A stretch of DNA of 36,212 nt from Dokdonella_A sp040005635 (GTDB lineage Bacteria > Pseudomonadota > Gammaproteobacteria > Xanthomonadales > Rhodanobacteraceae), in the NCBI GenBank assembly GCA_040005635.1, contig JBDTYM010000040.1:1-36212 (forward strand), given 5' to 3'. Under the pieces are notes generated by a model. The model was not told where the DNA came from. It ran no database searches and was given only the letters and a program-made list of their open reading frames with translations. The position numbers and the translations under genes were made by a program. Positions 8,593-17,710 of this stretch are shown piece after piece. Numbering within the stretch: the stretch's first letter is position 1; each line of letters begins with the position of its first letter.

Positions 8593-9063
8593 GTGACCCT
8601 AACCGCCGTCACCGCCCATGCCACATCGATGCCCTTGCCGACACCCGCCTCGCTCTGGCTGCGCCTCGCCGCCGCCGTCTACGACCTGTTCCCACTGATC
8701 GCATTGTGGATGCTGACGGCCGGATTGTGCCTGCTCGCGGTGGGCGGCCACGTCGATCTCGCGCATCCGCCGCTGGGGTGGCGCATCGCGCTACGCGTCG
8801 CATTGCTCGCCGTCACCGCCGGCTACTTCGTGATCTCGTGGTCGCGCGGCGGCCAGACGATCGGCATGCGCGCCTGGCGGCTGCGGGTAGTCACAACGGC
8901 AGGCGCTGCGCTGCCATGGTCGCGCGCGCTGGCACGCTTTGGTGCTGCGCTGATTTCGCTGCTCGCGGGCGGCCTCGGTTTGCTCTGGTGCCTGTTCGAA
9001 CGCGACCGTCGCGGCTGGCACGACCTGCTCGTCGGGACCCGCGTGATGCGCCTGCCGAAGTGA
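8593..9063 (+). CDS. RDD family membrane protein
   Basis: A 156-residue protein with three or four hydrophobic segments: about 22-50 (LWLRLAAAVYDLFPLIALWML), 65-83 and 112-132. The RDD-family signature is visible as an Arg and Asp in the first helix region (RLAAAVYD) and SRGGQTIGMRAWRLRVV before the last helices, ending RRGWHDLLVGTRVM. RDD proteins are small membrane proteins, some linked to ion transport; no function is assigned here. The GTG at 8593 gives the longest form. An ATG at 8629 (MPLPTPASLWLRL) is an equally plausible start because no clear ribosome binding site favours either. It is divergent from xerD and convergent with chpC, 12 bp apart. Confidence 0.8.
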   Translation: MTLTAVTAHATSMPLPTPASLWLRLAAAVYDLFPLIALWMLTAGLCLLAVGGHVDLAHPPLGWRIALRVALLAVTAGYFVISWSRGGQTIGMRAWRLRVVTTAGAALPWSRALARFGAALISLLAGGLGLLWCLFERDRRGWHDLLVGTRVMRLPK

Positions 9064-9075
9064 CGCGCCGACGAT

Positions 9076-9540
9076 CTATACCGCGAGCGCCTTAACCACC
9101 ATGCTCTCGATCACATCGAGGTCCGGAATGATGGCGCGGTCGTCGCGCACCAGGACTTCCGAATGGACGCCCGGCGCGTGCGGGACTTCGTCGGAGGTTG
9201 GAATCAGCAGTTCCTGCGTAATCGTCGTCAGGCGCGGAAACCCCTGCGCGAGCAGGGCCATGAACGGCAAACCGGCATGGCCGCCGATCGCCTTCAGTAC
9301 GGCGACGCGCGCGTTCGTGCGGCTTTCCTCCTGCAGGCGCCCGGTCAGCATCGGCAACGAGAACAGGGGCAGGCGCCAGCCGCGCCAGGCGAGGCGGCCG
9401 AGCAGCCAGTTCGGCGCGCCCGGGATCTGCTCCGGCTGCGCGTAGCTGATCACCTCGGCCACGGTCGCGTTCGGTAGCAACACGCGGCCGTCGGTCACCG
9501 GGACCATGACGCCGCGGATTTCGCGTGGGAGTTCGGCCAT
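9076..9540 (-). CDS. chpC: CheW-like coupling protein ChpC
   Basis: A 154-residue protein with a single CheW-type domain: MAELPREIRGVMVPVTDGRVLLPNATVAEV, GAPNWLLGRLAWRGWRLPLFSL, and a C-terminal strand region ending VESEVLV-like SEVLVRDDRAIIPDLDVIESM. CheW domains scaffold receptor and kinase. In Pil-Chp clusters ChpC is the last gene and is thought to provide a second coupling protein besides PilI, perhaps for another receptor. The ATG at 9540 is preceded by GGGG eight bases upstream. It follows chpB after 85 bp in the same orientation; that spacer holds a 20-codon open frame with CSSC (9543-9605) that stops two bases before this start. Confidence 0.87.
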   Translation of the reverse strand: MAELPREIRGVMVPVTDGRVLLPNATVAEVISYAQPEQIPGAPNWLLGRLAWRGWRLPLFSLPMLTGRLQEESRTNARVAVLKAIGGHAGLPFMALLAQGFPRLTTITQELLIPTSDEVPHAPGVHSEVLVRDDRAIIPDLDVIESMVVKALAV

Positions 9541-9625
9541 CTCTATTGCCCCTGAGCGCAGCGGCTTGCATCGAGGCAGCTGCTGCACGTTTGTTGTCGC
9601 GCCATGCGCGCGAACGATGCATCGT

Positions 9626-11494
9626 CTATTTCGGTTCGCCCAGCAATTTCTCGGCCAACTCCTTCGGTGAGCCGACGAAACCGACCAGGCCGGCTTCGAC
9701 GACGCCATCGACCATTGAGCTGACCACACACGTATCCGGATCCTGCGCGTAGACACGCCCGCCCTTCTCTACGAGATAGCGGCTGCCTTCGAGCGCATCG
9801 GTCGACATGCCGGAGAAGACGATCACGCCCGCGCTCGCACCGAAACGATCGGCGACGTCGCGCAGCACCTGGTCGATCGACGGACTGTACGGGGCTTCCT
9901 CGGCGTTGCGCTCAAGCACGATGACGCCTTCGGTGTCGACGATCAGGCGATGCGTCGTCGGCACGACCACCACTTCGCCATGGCCGACGCGTTCGCCATG
10001 GGTCGGCGTGCGGATGGTCAGCGGCGTCGCCTTGGCCAGTTGGCGCGTCATCATGTCGACGAATTCGCCGCCCAGATGCTGCGCCAGCAGGAACAGCGCC
10101 GGATAGTCACGCGGCAGGTCGGAGAGGAATTCGCGCACCGACTCCGGGCCGCCGATCGAGGCGCCCAGCACCCAGACGCGGCGTACCTTCGTCTTCGCCG
10201 CGATCGAATCCGGATCCAGCCAGGATTCGTGAACGAGCGATTCGACAGCAGTGGGCGCGACCGCCTCTTCCAGCGGAATGAGTTCCAGCGAGAAATCGGG
10301 AGCTTCCAGTGTCGCCGCCGAGCGCTGTGCTTGCGCATCTGCCGGCGGCGCGAGGAATTCTTCGGCGCTGACTTTCTCGATGCCGAATTCGGCAGGACCG
10401 GTCGGTGGCGGCGCCGGCGGCAACTCGGCCAAGTCGTCGATCATGTCCTCGAGCGACCACTGCGTGGGCACGGCAACGGTCGTCATGTCCGCGGCCGCGG
10501 CGGCCACGGGGCGCGCAGATTCGGCCGTCGTCTGTTCGTCAGCGAAGTCCTCTTCGAGGGCGAACGCCATAGCGTCGATCTCGGCGGACGCTGGCGCCTG
10601 CGACGCGGGCGGTGCTGTAGCGGCAGGTTCTTCGGAGAGATCGAAATCGTAGACCGCGAACTCCGTATCCGTGGCATCGTGTGAATGCGGCGGGGGAGCG
10701 TCGTCGAACGTCGTCAACAGATCGTCGATCTCGGCCAGATCGAAGGGTTCCAGCGCCGCCGCTTCGGCCGGCTTCGACGCAACGTGCGGCTCGACCTCAT
10801 CGTCGATCTCGCCGAACAACGCGGCGGCCTCGTCGCCACGCGGCGCCTGCGGCGTGTCGATCAGGTCGTCGAGATCGAGCGAGAGGGGTTCCGACGTCAG
10901 CTCGATAACGTCCGCTTCGGACGCCGCCGATTCATGCGGCACGCGCGCTGCGGTTGCGACAGCATCCAGGCTCCACTCCGAAGCCAGACTCAAGGCCTTT
11001 GCGGAAGCCTGCACGGCCGCGGTATCGAGCGGCGGCGCCGGCGCGTGGAGCGGCTCGATGCTCGCCTGACCATGCGCGGCATTTCCGCGCACAACCTCAC
11101 TGCGTGGTGCTGCTGCGGGAACCGGCTGGGCATCGGCCGGCCGCGGCGGGTCGATATCTGCGCCGAGAATCTTCGCTGCAAGATGACGCGCCCAGCGCGC
11201 CTGATCCCAGCCGGACAGCGCACTCGACACTTCACTGTCGTTGAAGACGACGCGATAGCGCTCGTCAGCGAGCAGACCATAGATGTCGTCGAGGTCCGGA
11301 TCGGCCTGCGCGTCGAGATTGACGACGACGACGTTCGCCTGCGAGCGCTCCAGCGCGTCGCGATCGAATGCATGCGTGGATGCCTCGTAGACGATCGGCG
11401 CTCCGAACGCGGTCAGCGCCTCACGCAGATGCGCACCTCGTTCGCGCGTTTCGTAGAGCAGCGCGATGGCGACGTCCGATTCGTGCTCAGCCAC
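9626..11494 (-). CDS. chpB: ChpB-type chemoreceptor methylesterase with pseudo-receiver and long acidic linker
   Basis: A 622-residue protein with three parts. Residues about 1-115 look like a receiver fold (VAIALLYETRERGAHLREAL, ANVVVVNLDAQADPDLDD) but lack the N-terminal acidic pair and the conserved lysine. Residues about 115-435 are a low-complexity Ala/Asp/Glu/Pro linker. Residues about 436-622 are a CheB methylesterase domain with catalytic Ser446 (GASIGGPES), His473 (AQHLGG) and Asp566 (GMSTDALEG). It should remove methyl groups from PilJ glutamates. The start is a GTG at 11494 that overlaps the chpA stop by eight bases, with GAGG upstream, so translation is coupled. P. aeruginosa ChpB is, as I recall, a much shorter CheB-domain protein; the N-terminal half is the odd feature. 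Confidence 0.9.
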   Translation of the reverse strand: MAEHESDVAIALLYETRERGAHLREALTAFGAPIVYEASTHAFDRDALERSQANVVVVNLDAQADPDLDDIYGLLADERYRVVFNDSEVSSALSGWDQARWARHLAAKILGADIDPPRPADAQPVPAAAPRSEVVRGNAAHGQASIEPLHAPAPPLDTAAVQASAKALSLASEWSLDAVATAARVPHESAASEADVIELTSEPLSLDLDDLIDTPQAPRGDEAAALFGEIDDEVEPHVASKPAEAAALEPFDLAEIDDLLTTFDDAPPPHSHDATDTEFAVYDFDLSEEPAATAPPASQAPASAEIDAMAFALEEDFADEQTTAESARPVAAAAADMTTVAVPTQWSLEDMIDDLAELPPAPPPTGPAEFGIEKVSAEEFLAPPADAQAQRSAATLEAPDFSLELIPLEEAVAPTAVESLVHESWLDPDSIAAKTKVRRVWVLGASIGGPESVREFLSDLPRDYPALFLLAQHLGGEFVDMMTRQLAKATPLTIRTPTHGERVGHGEVVVVPTTHRLIVDTEGVIVLERNAEEAPYSPSIDQVLRDVADRFGASAGVIVFSGMSTDALEGSRYLVEKGGRVYAQDPDTCVVSSMVDGVVEAGLVGFVGSPKELAEKLLGEPK

Positions 11495-14400
11495 GATCGC
11501 GCCTCAGAATTTCCTGCACGTGTCGCAGCAGATCGTCTTCCTGGTAAGGCTTGCCGAGATATCGCTCGACGCCGATCTCGAGCGCGCGTTGGCGATGCTT
11601 CTCGCCGGTGCGCGAGGTGATCATGATGATCGGCACCTGCTTCATGCGCGGATCGTTGCGCATGTAGGTGGCCAGCTCGTAGCCGTCCATGCGCGGCATC
11701 TCGATGTCGAGCAGCATCAGGTCGGGCACGTTGTCCTGCAACTTTTCCAACGCATCGAGGCCGTCTTTCGCAGTGGCGACGTCGAAGTCGGCGCGTTCGA
11801 GCACGCGCGTAGTGACCTTGCGCATCGTGATCGAATCGTCGACGACCATGACCAGCGGCTTCAGGCGCACGTCGGCCACGATGACCGGCGGCGGTGCGAG
11901 GTACTCCGGATTTTCCACTTCGATGCCGGCGTCGATGCGCGCGCGCGTCGCGGCCAGTTTGCGCACCAGCGGAGCGAGGTCGAGGATCATCACGACCGAG
12001 CCGTCGCCCATGATCGTCGCGCCGAAGATGCCAGGCACCGAGCTCACCTGTGGACCCACCGACTTGACCACAACCTCGCGTGAGCCGACGACGGCGTCGA
12101 TGCGCACGGCGGCACGCTGGTCGCCTGTGCGCGTCATCAGCAGCGGCACCTGCACGTCGTCACCCGGACGTCCGCGTGGCACGCCGAGCAGCTGCGCGAG
12201 ATCGTAGATGACGAATTCTTCGCCGCCGTAAATGTGCTTCGGATTGCCCGCTGCGATGCGCCGATCGAGATCGTCGCGTGCGATGCGCGCAACGCCCTGC
12301 ACCGACGACATCGGGATCGCGTAGCTGCTGTCGCCGAGCTTGACCAGAATCGCTTGCGTGACCGCGAGCGTGAAGGGCAGGCGAATCGTGAAGTTCGTAC
12401 CGCTGCCGATCTTCGAGTCGATGGCGAGCGAACCGCCGAGCTGCTTGATCTCGTTGTGCACGACGTCCATGCCGACACCGCGGCCGGCCAGCTGGGTGAC
12501 CTGCTCGGCGGTCGAGAAGCCGCTTTCGAGAACGAACGCGTAGAGGTCGCGATCGGGCAGTTGCACTTCGGGTTTCAGCAGGCCGCGCTCGATCGCCTTG
12601 CGCCGGATCGCCTCGCGATCCATGCCGCGGCCGTCGTCGGAAACGCGCAGCACGACTTCGGTCGCCTCGCGGCTCACCGCAATATTGACTGTACCTTCGG
12701 GCGGCTTGCCCGCCGCCACGCGCTCATCCGGCATTTCGATGCCATGGGCCAGCGCGTTGCGCAGCATGTGCTCGAAGGGCGCCTTCATGCGCTCGAGCAG
12801 GTTGCGATCCATTTCGCCGTGCGCGCCATCGACCTTCAGCTGGACGCGCTTGTCCAGTTCCAGCGCCACCTGGCGCAACGTGCGGCGCAGGTTCGGCACC
12901 AGCGAGTCGAACGGCACCATGCGCGTGCGCATGAGGCCTTCCTGCAGGTCCGAGCTGACGCGCGACTGCTGCAGCAGCAGGGTTTCCGACTGACGCGTCT
13001 GCTCATCGAGCAGGCCCTGGATCGAGACCAGATCCGACACCGACTCGCCCAGACCGCGCGACAGCTGTTGCAGCAGCGAGAAACGATCGAGTTCGAGCGG
13101 ATCGAACGCGCCGATGCTGGCAGCCGCATCGTGATGTTCGCGCTGGTAGCGCGCGATGATCTGCGCCTCGGTTTCTATCTCAAGCTTGCGCAGCTGCTCG
13201 CGCAGGCGTGTGACGGTTTGGTCGAACTCGACGAGGTTGAAGCGGAACGTCGAGATCTGCTGTTCCAGACGCGAGCGGTAGATCGAGACTTCGCCGGCCG
13301 CATTGACCAGGTTGTCGAGCAGATCCGAGCGCACGCGGATCATCTCCTGCGGCGCATAGGGAGTTTCTTCCTGGTCCAGCGCAGTCAGGTGACGCGGCGA
13401 CGGACGCGCGGCATCTGCCGCCGTCGGTATCGCCGAAGACGTCTCGACGATCGCTGGTTGCGCGACAATCGCCTGCGGCTCGGAGACAACCGCTTCAGCG
13501 GCGAGCTCGCCGCCGGCGACCAGGTTTTCGAAGCGTGCAATGGCATGAACCGGCATTGCGATCGCACGGCGATGTGCGACGCGTTTCACCAGCACATGCA
13601 GGCGGTCGAACCCGCGCTCGAGCGACTCCACTGCGACACGGTCGATGCCACGGCTGCCATCGCTGATCGCGTCGACCAGCGATTCCATGGCATGGCTGAG
13701 ATCGCCGATCGGCGCAAGACCGGCCATGCGCGCGCCGCCTTTCAGGGTATGCAGATCGCGCTGCAGGCCGGCAATGTGTGTGCGCTCGTGCGGAGCGGCG
13801 CGCAAGCCCGCCACCAGCGTGTCCGAGTGATCGAGGATGTCGGCGCCTTCCTGCACGAAGATGTCGAGCAGATCGTCGTCGACATCGAGTGCTTCGAGCG
13901 GTCCGTCCGGCTGCGGATCGTCCTCCAGCGGCGGCGCCTCGGCGCCAGCGAGCGCTGCCGCTGCGGAAGGTTCCGCTGCGGGTGCCGCCGGAGCGGCGCG
14001 GCGCGAGACCGGAGATACCGGTTGGACCGGGTCGAGCGGAACCGATGGCCGCGCAGCTTCTTGTTTCTGCACAGGCAGCGTGTCTGCCGCTGCATCGGCA
14101 GGCTCGGCCTGTTCCGGCACGATCTTTCCAGGCGCATCCAGCGGGATCGTATCGATGAAGACGGGCAAGCCGCTGAACGTCGCATCGAACGTGTCATCGT
14201 CAGCAACCGCCGGCGTTTCGCTGCGATCGTCGCGCGCCGCTCGCGTCGCATCGGCGTCGAAATCAGCCAACGAGGCGATCAGATCGGCAGGAATCGGCGT
14301 GTCGAGCGGCGAGTGAGCGACGCTCTCATCGTGCGTGTCGAAGGTGCCGTGCACCCAATCGCCGGTAATGTCGCTGCCCGATACCGGGATGGACGCGGCG

Positions 14401-17400
14401 GGTCGCTCCGCTTCGTCATGCCACGAAACGTCGGGACTGCTTGCGACCTGCGCATCGACATCGCCCTCGCTATACAGGTGCAGCGACAGCTCGGGTTCTG
14501 GCAACGCGTCACGCAGCGCGGCGACGCGTGCGGCAAGCGCCGTCGAATCCGGCAGATCCGCGCGGCGTGCTTCCAGACGCTGCATCACGTCACGGGTGAG
14601 ATCGACGGTATCGCGCAGCGCGCTGATACCTTCCGCTTCCGGCACGCCGACAACACCCCGCAGCCGTTTGACGTAGCTCTCCAATGGAGAAAGCACATCG
14701 CCGATGGCCGGGATATCGACCATCGCAATCGCGCCGTTCAAGGTATGCACCGCGCGCAACAGCGGCTCGCTCGCGCGCACCGGCTGAGCGGCACAGCGTG
14801 CAAGATAATCCTCGATCACGCCGAGATGCGCGCTGACCTCACTTTGCAGGATATCGAACAGGACAGGATCGATATTCGGCAGTGGTCCGGCGATGATTTC
14901 CGACGACGAGGTGCCGAAAGCGGCGTCGTCGAAGGCGAAGTCGTCGCCGAAATCGACCTCTCCGGCAAGATTGCCTGCGCTGCGCACATGGTCCGTCAGG
15001 GTAGGCAGTCCCGCGGACGCCAGCGGCACGCGACGGCGCACGATGCGCTTGACCTTGCGCGTCGCAGCCGGCTGTGTCGGCAGCCACGCTTCCTCGCCGC
15101 TGGCCAGACGGTCAGCGGTATCCATGATGCCGGCGATATTCGCTGCGCCACCGAAGGTTCCGCGCAGCGCACCGAGCAGGGTCGGCACCGCTTCGACGGC
15201 TTGATCGACCAGGGCAACGACGGCGCTTCCCGGCACGACACTGCCGTCAAGAACTCGATTCAGCAGGCTCTCGACTTTCCAGCTGAACTCGCCGAGCGCA
15301 AGCGCACCGACCAGCCGGCCGGAGCCCTTCAAGGTGTGGAACGAACGACGGATCGTCTTCAACTCTTCGAGGTTGTCGACGTCGCGCTTCCACAACGGCA
15401 CCTGCTGACGCAGGTTGCCTAGTTCTTCTTCGACTTCCTCGATGAAGACCTCGCGGATATCGTCGTCGATCTCGCCGCCGCCGGCAGCCTGGAATCCCTG
15501 CGCCGGCAAATCCCCAACGGGCACATCCTCTTCGATCTCTTCCTCGATCTCGGTCCAGCCGTTCGCTTCCGCAGACTGTGTGCTTGCATTGCCGGTATCG
15601 ACGAAGCGCAAGCCCGTCAGATCCTGCGCTGCGGGCGCGGCGGATTCCGTCGTGCCGACGATGAGGTCGTGCAGGTCCTTGCCGGGCGCGATCTCGACGC
15701 TCGGCAACTGTGCGTTCGCCGGCTCATCGTTCAGCGCAACCGCATCGATTGCGCCATAGGCCAGATCCGCGGCGGCTTGCAGATCGAAGCCACCGGACTG
15801 CGCCGGTGGCGGCGGCGGGGTGGCCGGTGGGTTGATCGGGGGTATGGAATTGCCGCCACCGCCGCCCGGCAGGTCCGGCAGCGGTCGCTCCGGCGCCGAT
15901 GCGAGGGGCCAGTACCCGAGTGCCTCGAGACTGTCGCGCGCGACATCGAGGATCTTCTCGCGATTGCGACGCTGCTCGCGCGTCGCCTCCAGGTAGTACT
16001 CGATGGCCGCGAGCGCATCGGCGAGCTTGTCCATCTGCTCGGCGGTCGGCACGCGCCGGTGCATGATCAGCTCGACCTCGACGAAACGCACGACCGCCGT
16101 CATCAGTTGCGCGGCCTCGGCGAGTCCGAGCATGCGCAGCGCGCCTGCAATTTCCTCGAGCAGGCGCGGGATCTGGTCGACACGCGCGTGATCCCACGGC
16201 GACTCGATGAACGCGATGATGTCGTGCTTGGCCTGCTGGATATTGACCGCCGCCTCGCGCATCAGCGCATCGAGGATCTTGCGCACTTCGGCCTTCGGCA
16301 ATTCGAGCGCACCGTCGCCGGGCGCATCGTCGCTGCCGGCGCCGAGCCGCTCGATGTGATCGTCCAGCGAAGCTTCGACGTAGAGCAGCGCGCCGGCGAC
16401 ATCCAACAGAGCGCCCTCGTCGACCGGGCGGCGCCGCTGCGCCATCTCCTGCACGACGTCGCGCTGTTCGCTGACGACGCGACGCGGCACACCGAGGCCG
16501 AGCATGCCGAGCGTATCGCCGACACGGTCGAGCACTTCGACCTGGCCGAGCAGTTCGCCAGGATCGGTATTGCGGCTGCGCAGGAAGATGTCGAGTGCCT
16601 CCTTGACACGCAACAGGTCGTCCTTGATCGCGCTGGAGACGGTGCCCAGCAGGTTGCGGTTGCGCCCACTCATCGAGCCCTGCGCATGCTGCAACTCGCT
16701 CGGCGTCGGCAGCAGGGTGTCGAGACGATAGGTGCTGCGGATCTGGGCGCCACGCGCACCCGCGCCGGTCGAATGTGCGACGTAGTACAAAAGATTCTTG
16801 GTCAGCTCGCGCGGCGCGGTAGCGGCGAACGCGGTCTCGCCGGCGGCGAAGCGATGGATCTCGCGATCGACGCGGCCGAATAGCAGCTTGACCGCCACGG
16901 TCGCCTCGAGCCCCTGATTCTCGACCGCTTCGATGACGCCGGCCGCGATCCACCACAGACGGCGCGCCTCGGCACCGAACGAAACCGCGCGCAGACGATC
17001 GAGCACGTCGATCAGGCGGCGCAGGTGCTCGGCGGCCCCCTCGTCGCGGAACCATTTCAGCAACGCGGCCTGGAAGCCGAGACGCAGACGCAGCGCCTGC
17101 GAGCGCAGGTCCGCGGCCGTCAGCGGCTGCACGGCGCCATCCGCGACGGCCGGCAGCGGCTGGTTCAAATCCGGAGAGAACAGCGCCGATTCGCTGAGCA
17201 GATTCTCGCCACGACAGGCGCGCAGGTCGTTCAGCAAAGGCAGCAGAACGATCGGAATGTCCTTGTGCCCGCTCTGCAGCCGCTCTAGATAGTCCGGCAG
17301 CTGCACCATGCCGCGCATCAGGACCGAATAGGATTCCTCGCGCTGGCGCACGCTGTTGTCGACAAGCCCCTCGGCGAGACGCTCCATGTTCTCGACGACC

Positions 17401-17600
17401 ATCGCCGCGCCGTACAGCTCGACCATGCGCAAGGTGCCCTGCACCTGATGCAGATGCGTCACGCAACTGCGCATCGGATCGAGGCTGCCGGGATGCTCGA
17501 CATAGGCTTCGAGCGCTTCGCGCGCCTGCGCGAGCGTCGCGTCGAGCGCCTGCTTGACCCAGTTCAGGGCGGTGAAATCGCCATCATCGTGCAGTTTCAT
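11487..17600 (-). CDS. chpA: Pil-Chp hybrid histidine kinase ChpA (PilL)
   Basis: A giant CheA-type kinase of 2037 residues. Order: an N-terminal HPt-like region with His51 (LHQVQG, Lys replaced by Gln); further helical HPt-like segments without a clear phosphorylatable His; a Pro-rich linker near residue 595 (PPINPPATPPPPP); HPt domains with His755 (FHTLKGSGR), His952 (VHTLNGAIAM, Lys replaced by Asn) and His1284 (LHTLKGGARM). Then come the CheA dimerisation and ATPase domains (His1611 in HMLRNALAHGIE; DDGRGMD; GRGVGMDVV), a CheW domain, and a C-terminal receiver with phospho-acceptor Asp1965 (LMLLDIEMPRMDG). It phosphorylates PilG (and PilH elsewhere) in response to PilJ. The ATG at 17600 is preceded by GGGAG. 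It is shorter than P. aeruginosa ChpA (about 2470 residues). Confidence 0.96.
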   Translation of the reverse strand: MKLHDDGDFTALNWVKQALDATLAQAREALEAYVEHPGSLDPMRSCVTHLHQVQGTLRMVELYGAAMVVENMERLAEGLVDNSVRQREESYSVLMRGMVQLPDYLERLQSGHKDIPIVLLPLLNDLRACRGENLLSESALFSPDLNQPLPAVADGAVQPLTAADLRSQALRLRLGFQAALLKWFRDEGAAEHLRRLIDVLDRLRAVSFGAEARRLWWIAAGVIEAVENQGLEATVAVKLLFGRVDREIHRFAAGETAFAATAPRELTKNLLYYVAHSTGAGARGAQIRSTYRLDTLLPTPSELQHAQGSMSGRNRNLLGTVSSAIKDDLLRVKEALDIFLRSRNTDPGELLGQVEVLDRVGDTLGMLGLGVPRRVVSEQRDVVQEMAQRRRPVDEGALLDVAGALLYVEASLDDHIERLGAGSDDAPGDGALELPKAEVRKILDALMREAAVNIQQAKHDIIAFIESPWDHARVDQIPRLLEEIAGALRMLGLAEAAQLMTAVVRFVEVELIMHRRVPTAEQMDKLADALAAIEYYLEATREQRRNREKILDVARDSLEALGYWPLASAPERPLPDLPGGGGGNSIPPINPPATPPPPPAQSGGFDLQAAADLAYGAIDAVALNDEPANAQLPSVEIAPGKDLHDLIVGTTESAAPAAQDLTGLRFVDTGNASTQSAEANGWTEIEEEIEEDVPVGDLPAQGFQAAGGGEIDDDIREVFIEEVEEELGNLRQQVPLWKRDVDNLEELKTIRRSFHTLKGSGRLVGALALGEFSWKVESLLNRVLDGSVVPGSAVVALVDQAVEAVPTLLGALRGTFGGAANIAGIMDTADRLASGEEAWLPTQPAATRKVKRIVRRRVPLASAGLPTLTDHVRSAGNLAGEVDFGDDFAFDDAAFGTSSSEIIAGPLPNIDPVLFDILQSEVSAHLGVIEDYLARCAAQPVRASEPLLRAVHTLNGAIAMVDIPAIGDVLSPLESYVKRLRGVVGVPEAEGISALRDTVDLTRDVMQRLEARRADLPDSTALAARVAALRDALPEPELSLHLYSEGDVDAQVASSPDVSWHDEAERPAASIPVSGSDITGDWVHGTFDTHDESVAHSPLDTPIPADLIASLADFDADATRAARDDRSETPAVADDDTFDATFSGLPVFIDTIPLDAPGKIVPEQAEPADAAADTLPVQKQEAARPSVPLDPVQPVSPVSRRAAPAAPAAEPSAAAALAGAEAPPLEDDPQPDGPLEALDVDDDLLDIFVQEGADILDHSDTLVAGLRAAPHERTHIAGLQRDLHTLKGGARMAGLAPIGDLSHAMESLVDAISDGSRGIDRVAVESLERGFDRLHVLVKRVAHRRAIAMPVHAIARFENLVAGGELAAEAVVSEPQAIVAQPAIVETSSAIPTAADAARPSPRHLTALDQEETPYAPQEMIRVRSDLLDNLVNAAGEVSIYRSRLEQQISTFRFNLVEFDQTVTRLREQLRKLEIETEAQIIARYQREHHDAAASIGAFDPLELDRFSLLQQLSRGLGESVSDLVSIQGLLDEQTRQSETLLLQQSRVSSDLQEGLMRTRMVPFDSLVPNLRRTLRQVALELDKRVQLKVDGAHGEMDRNLLERMKAPFEHMLRNALAHGIEMPDERVAAGKPPEGTVNIAVSREATEVVLRVSDDGRGMDREAIRRKAIERGLLKPEVQLPDRDLYAFVLESGFSTAEQVTQLAGRGVGMDVVHNEIKQLGGSLAIDSKIGSGTNFTIRLPFTLAVTQAILVKLGDSSYAIPMSSVQGVARIARDDLDRRIAAGNPKHIYGGEEFVIYDLAQLLGVPRGRPGDDVQVPLLMTRTGDQRAAVRIDAVVGSREVVVKSVGPQVSSVPGIFGATIMGDGSVVMILDLAPLVRKLAATRARIDAGIEVENPEYLAPPPVIVADVRLKPLVMVVDDSITMRKVTTRVLERADFDVATAKDGLDALEKLQDNVPDLMLLDIEMPRMDGYELATYMRNDPRMKQVPIIMITSRTGEKHRQRALEIGVERYLGKPYQEDDLLRHVQEILRRDRG

Positions 17601-17710
17601 CGCGCCGCTCCCTGCGGTCCGCATGCACCGCGAGTCGTCGCGCCGGCACGGGCCGCCACGACGGGCAAGTTTTCAGTCGGCGAGGTCCACTTCATCGCGG
17701 GCGCACTCAT
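17597..17710 (-). CDS. Candidate 37-residue intercistronic ORF between pilJ and chpA
   Basis: The 106-bp spacer is open in one frame, encoding MSAPAMKWTSPTENLPVV followed by an Ala/Arg/Gly-rich tail with one Cys. Its ATG overlaps the pilJ stop as ATGA and its TGA overlaps the chpA ATG as ATGA, so a ribosome could pass from pilJ to chpA without dissociating. There is no similarity I recognise. In GC-rich DNA a frame this short is open by chance fairly often. A coupling device or leader peptide is inference; it may be untranslated. Confidence 0.3.
   Translation of the reverse strand: MSAPAMKWTSPTENLPVVAARAGATTRGACGPQGAAR

Noticed and set aside
9543..9605. 20-codon frame with CSSC between chpB and chpC as a gene
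   Set aside because: Too short and without its own ribosome site; mentioned only as part of the pattern of bridging frames.
12234..15422. Open frame of 1062 codons on the plus strand opposite chpA
   Set aside because: It is the antisense shadow of chpA: biased codon use in GC-rich DNA removes stops from the opposite strand. The translation is rich in Arg, His, Asp and Gln with no recognisable domain.
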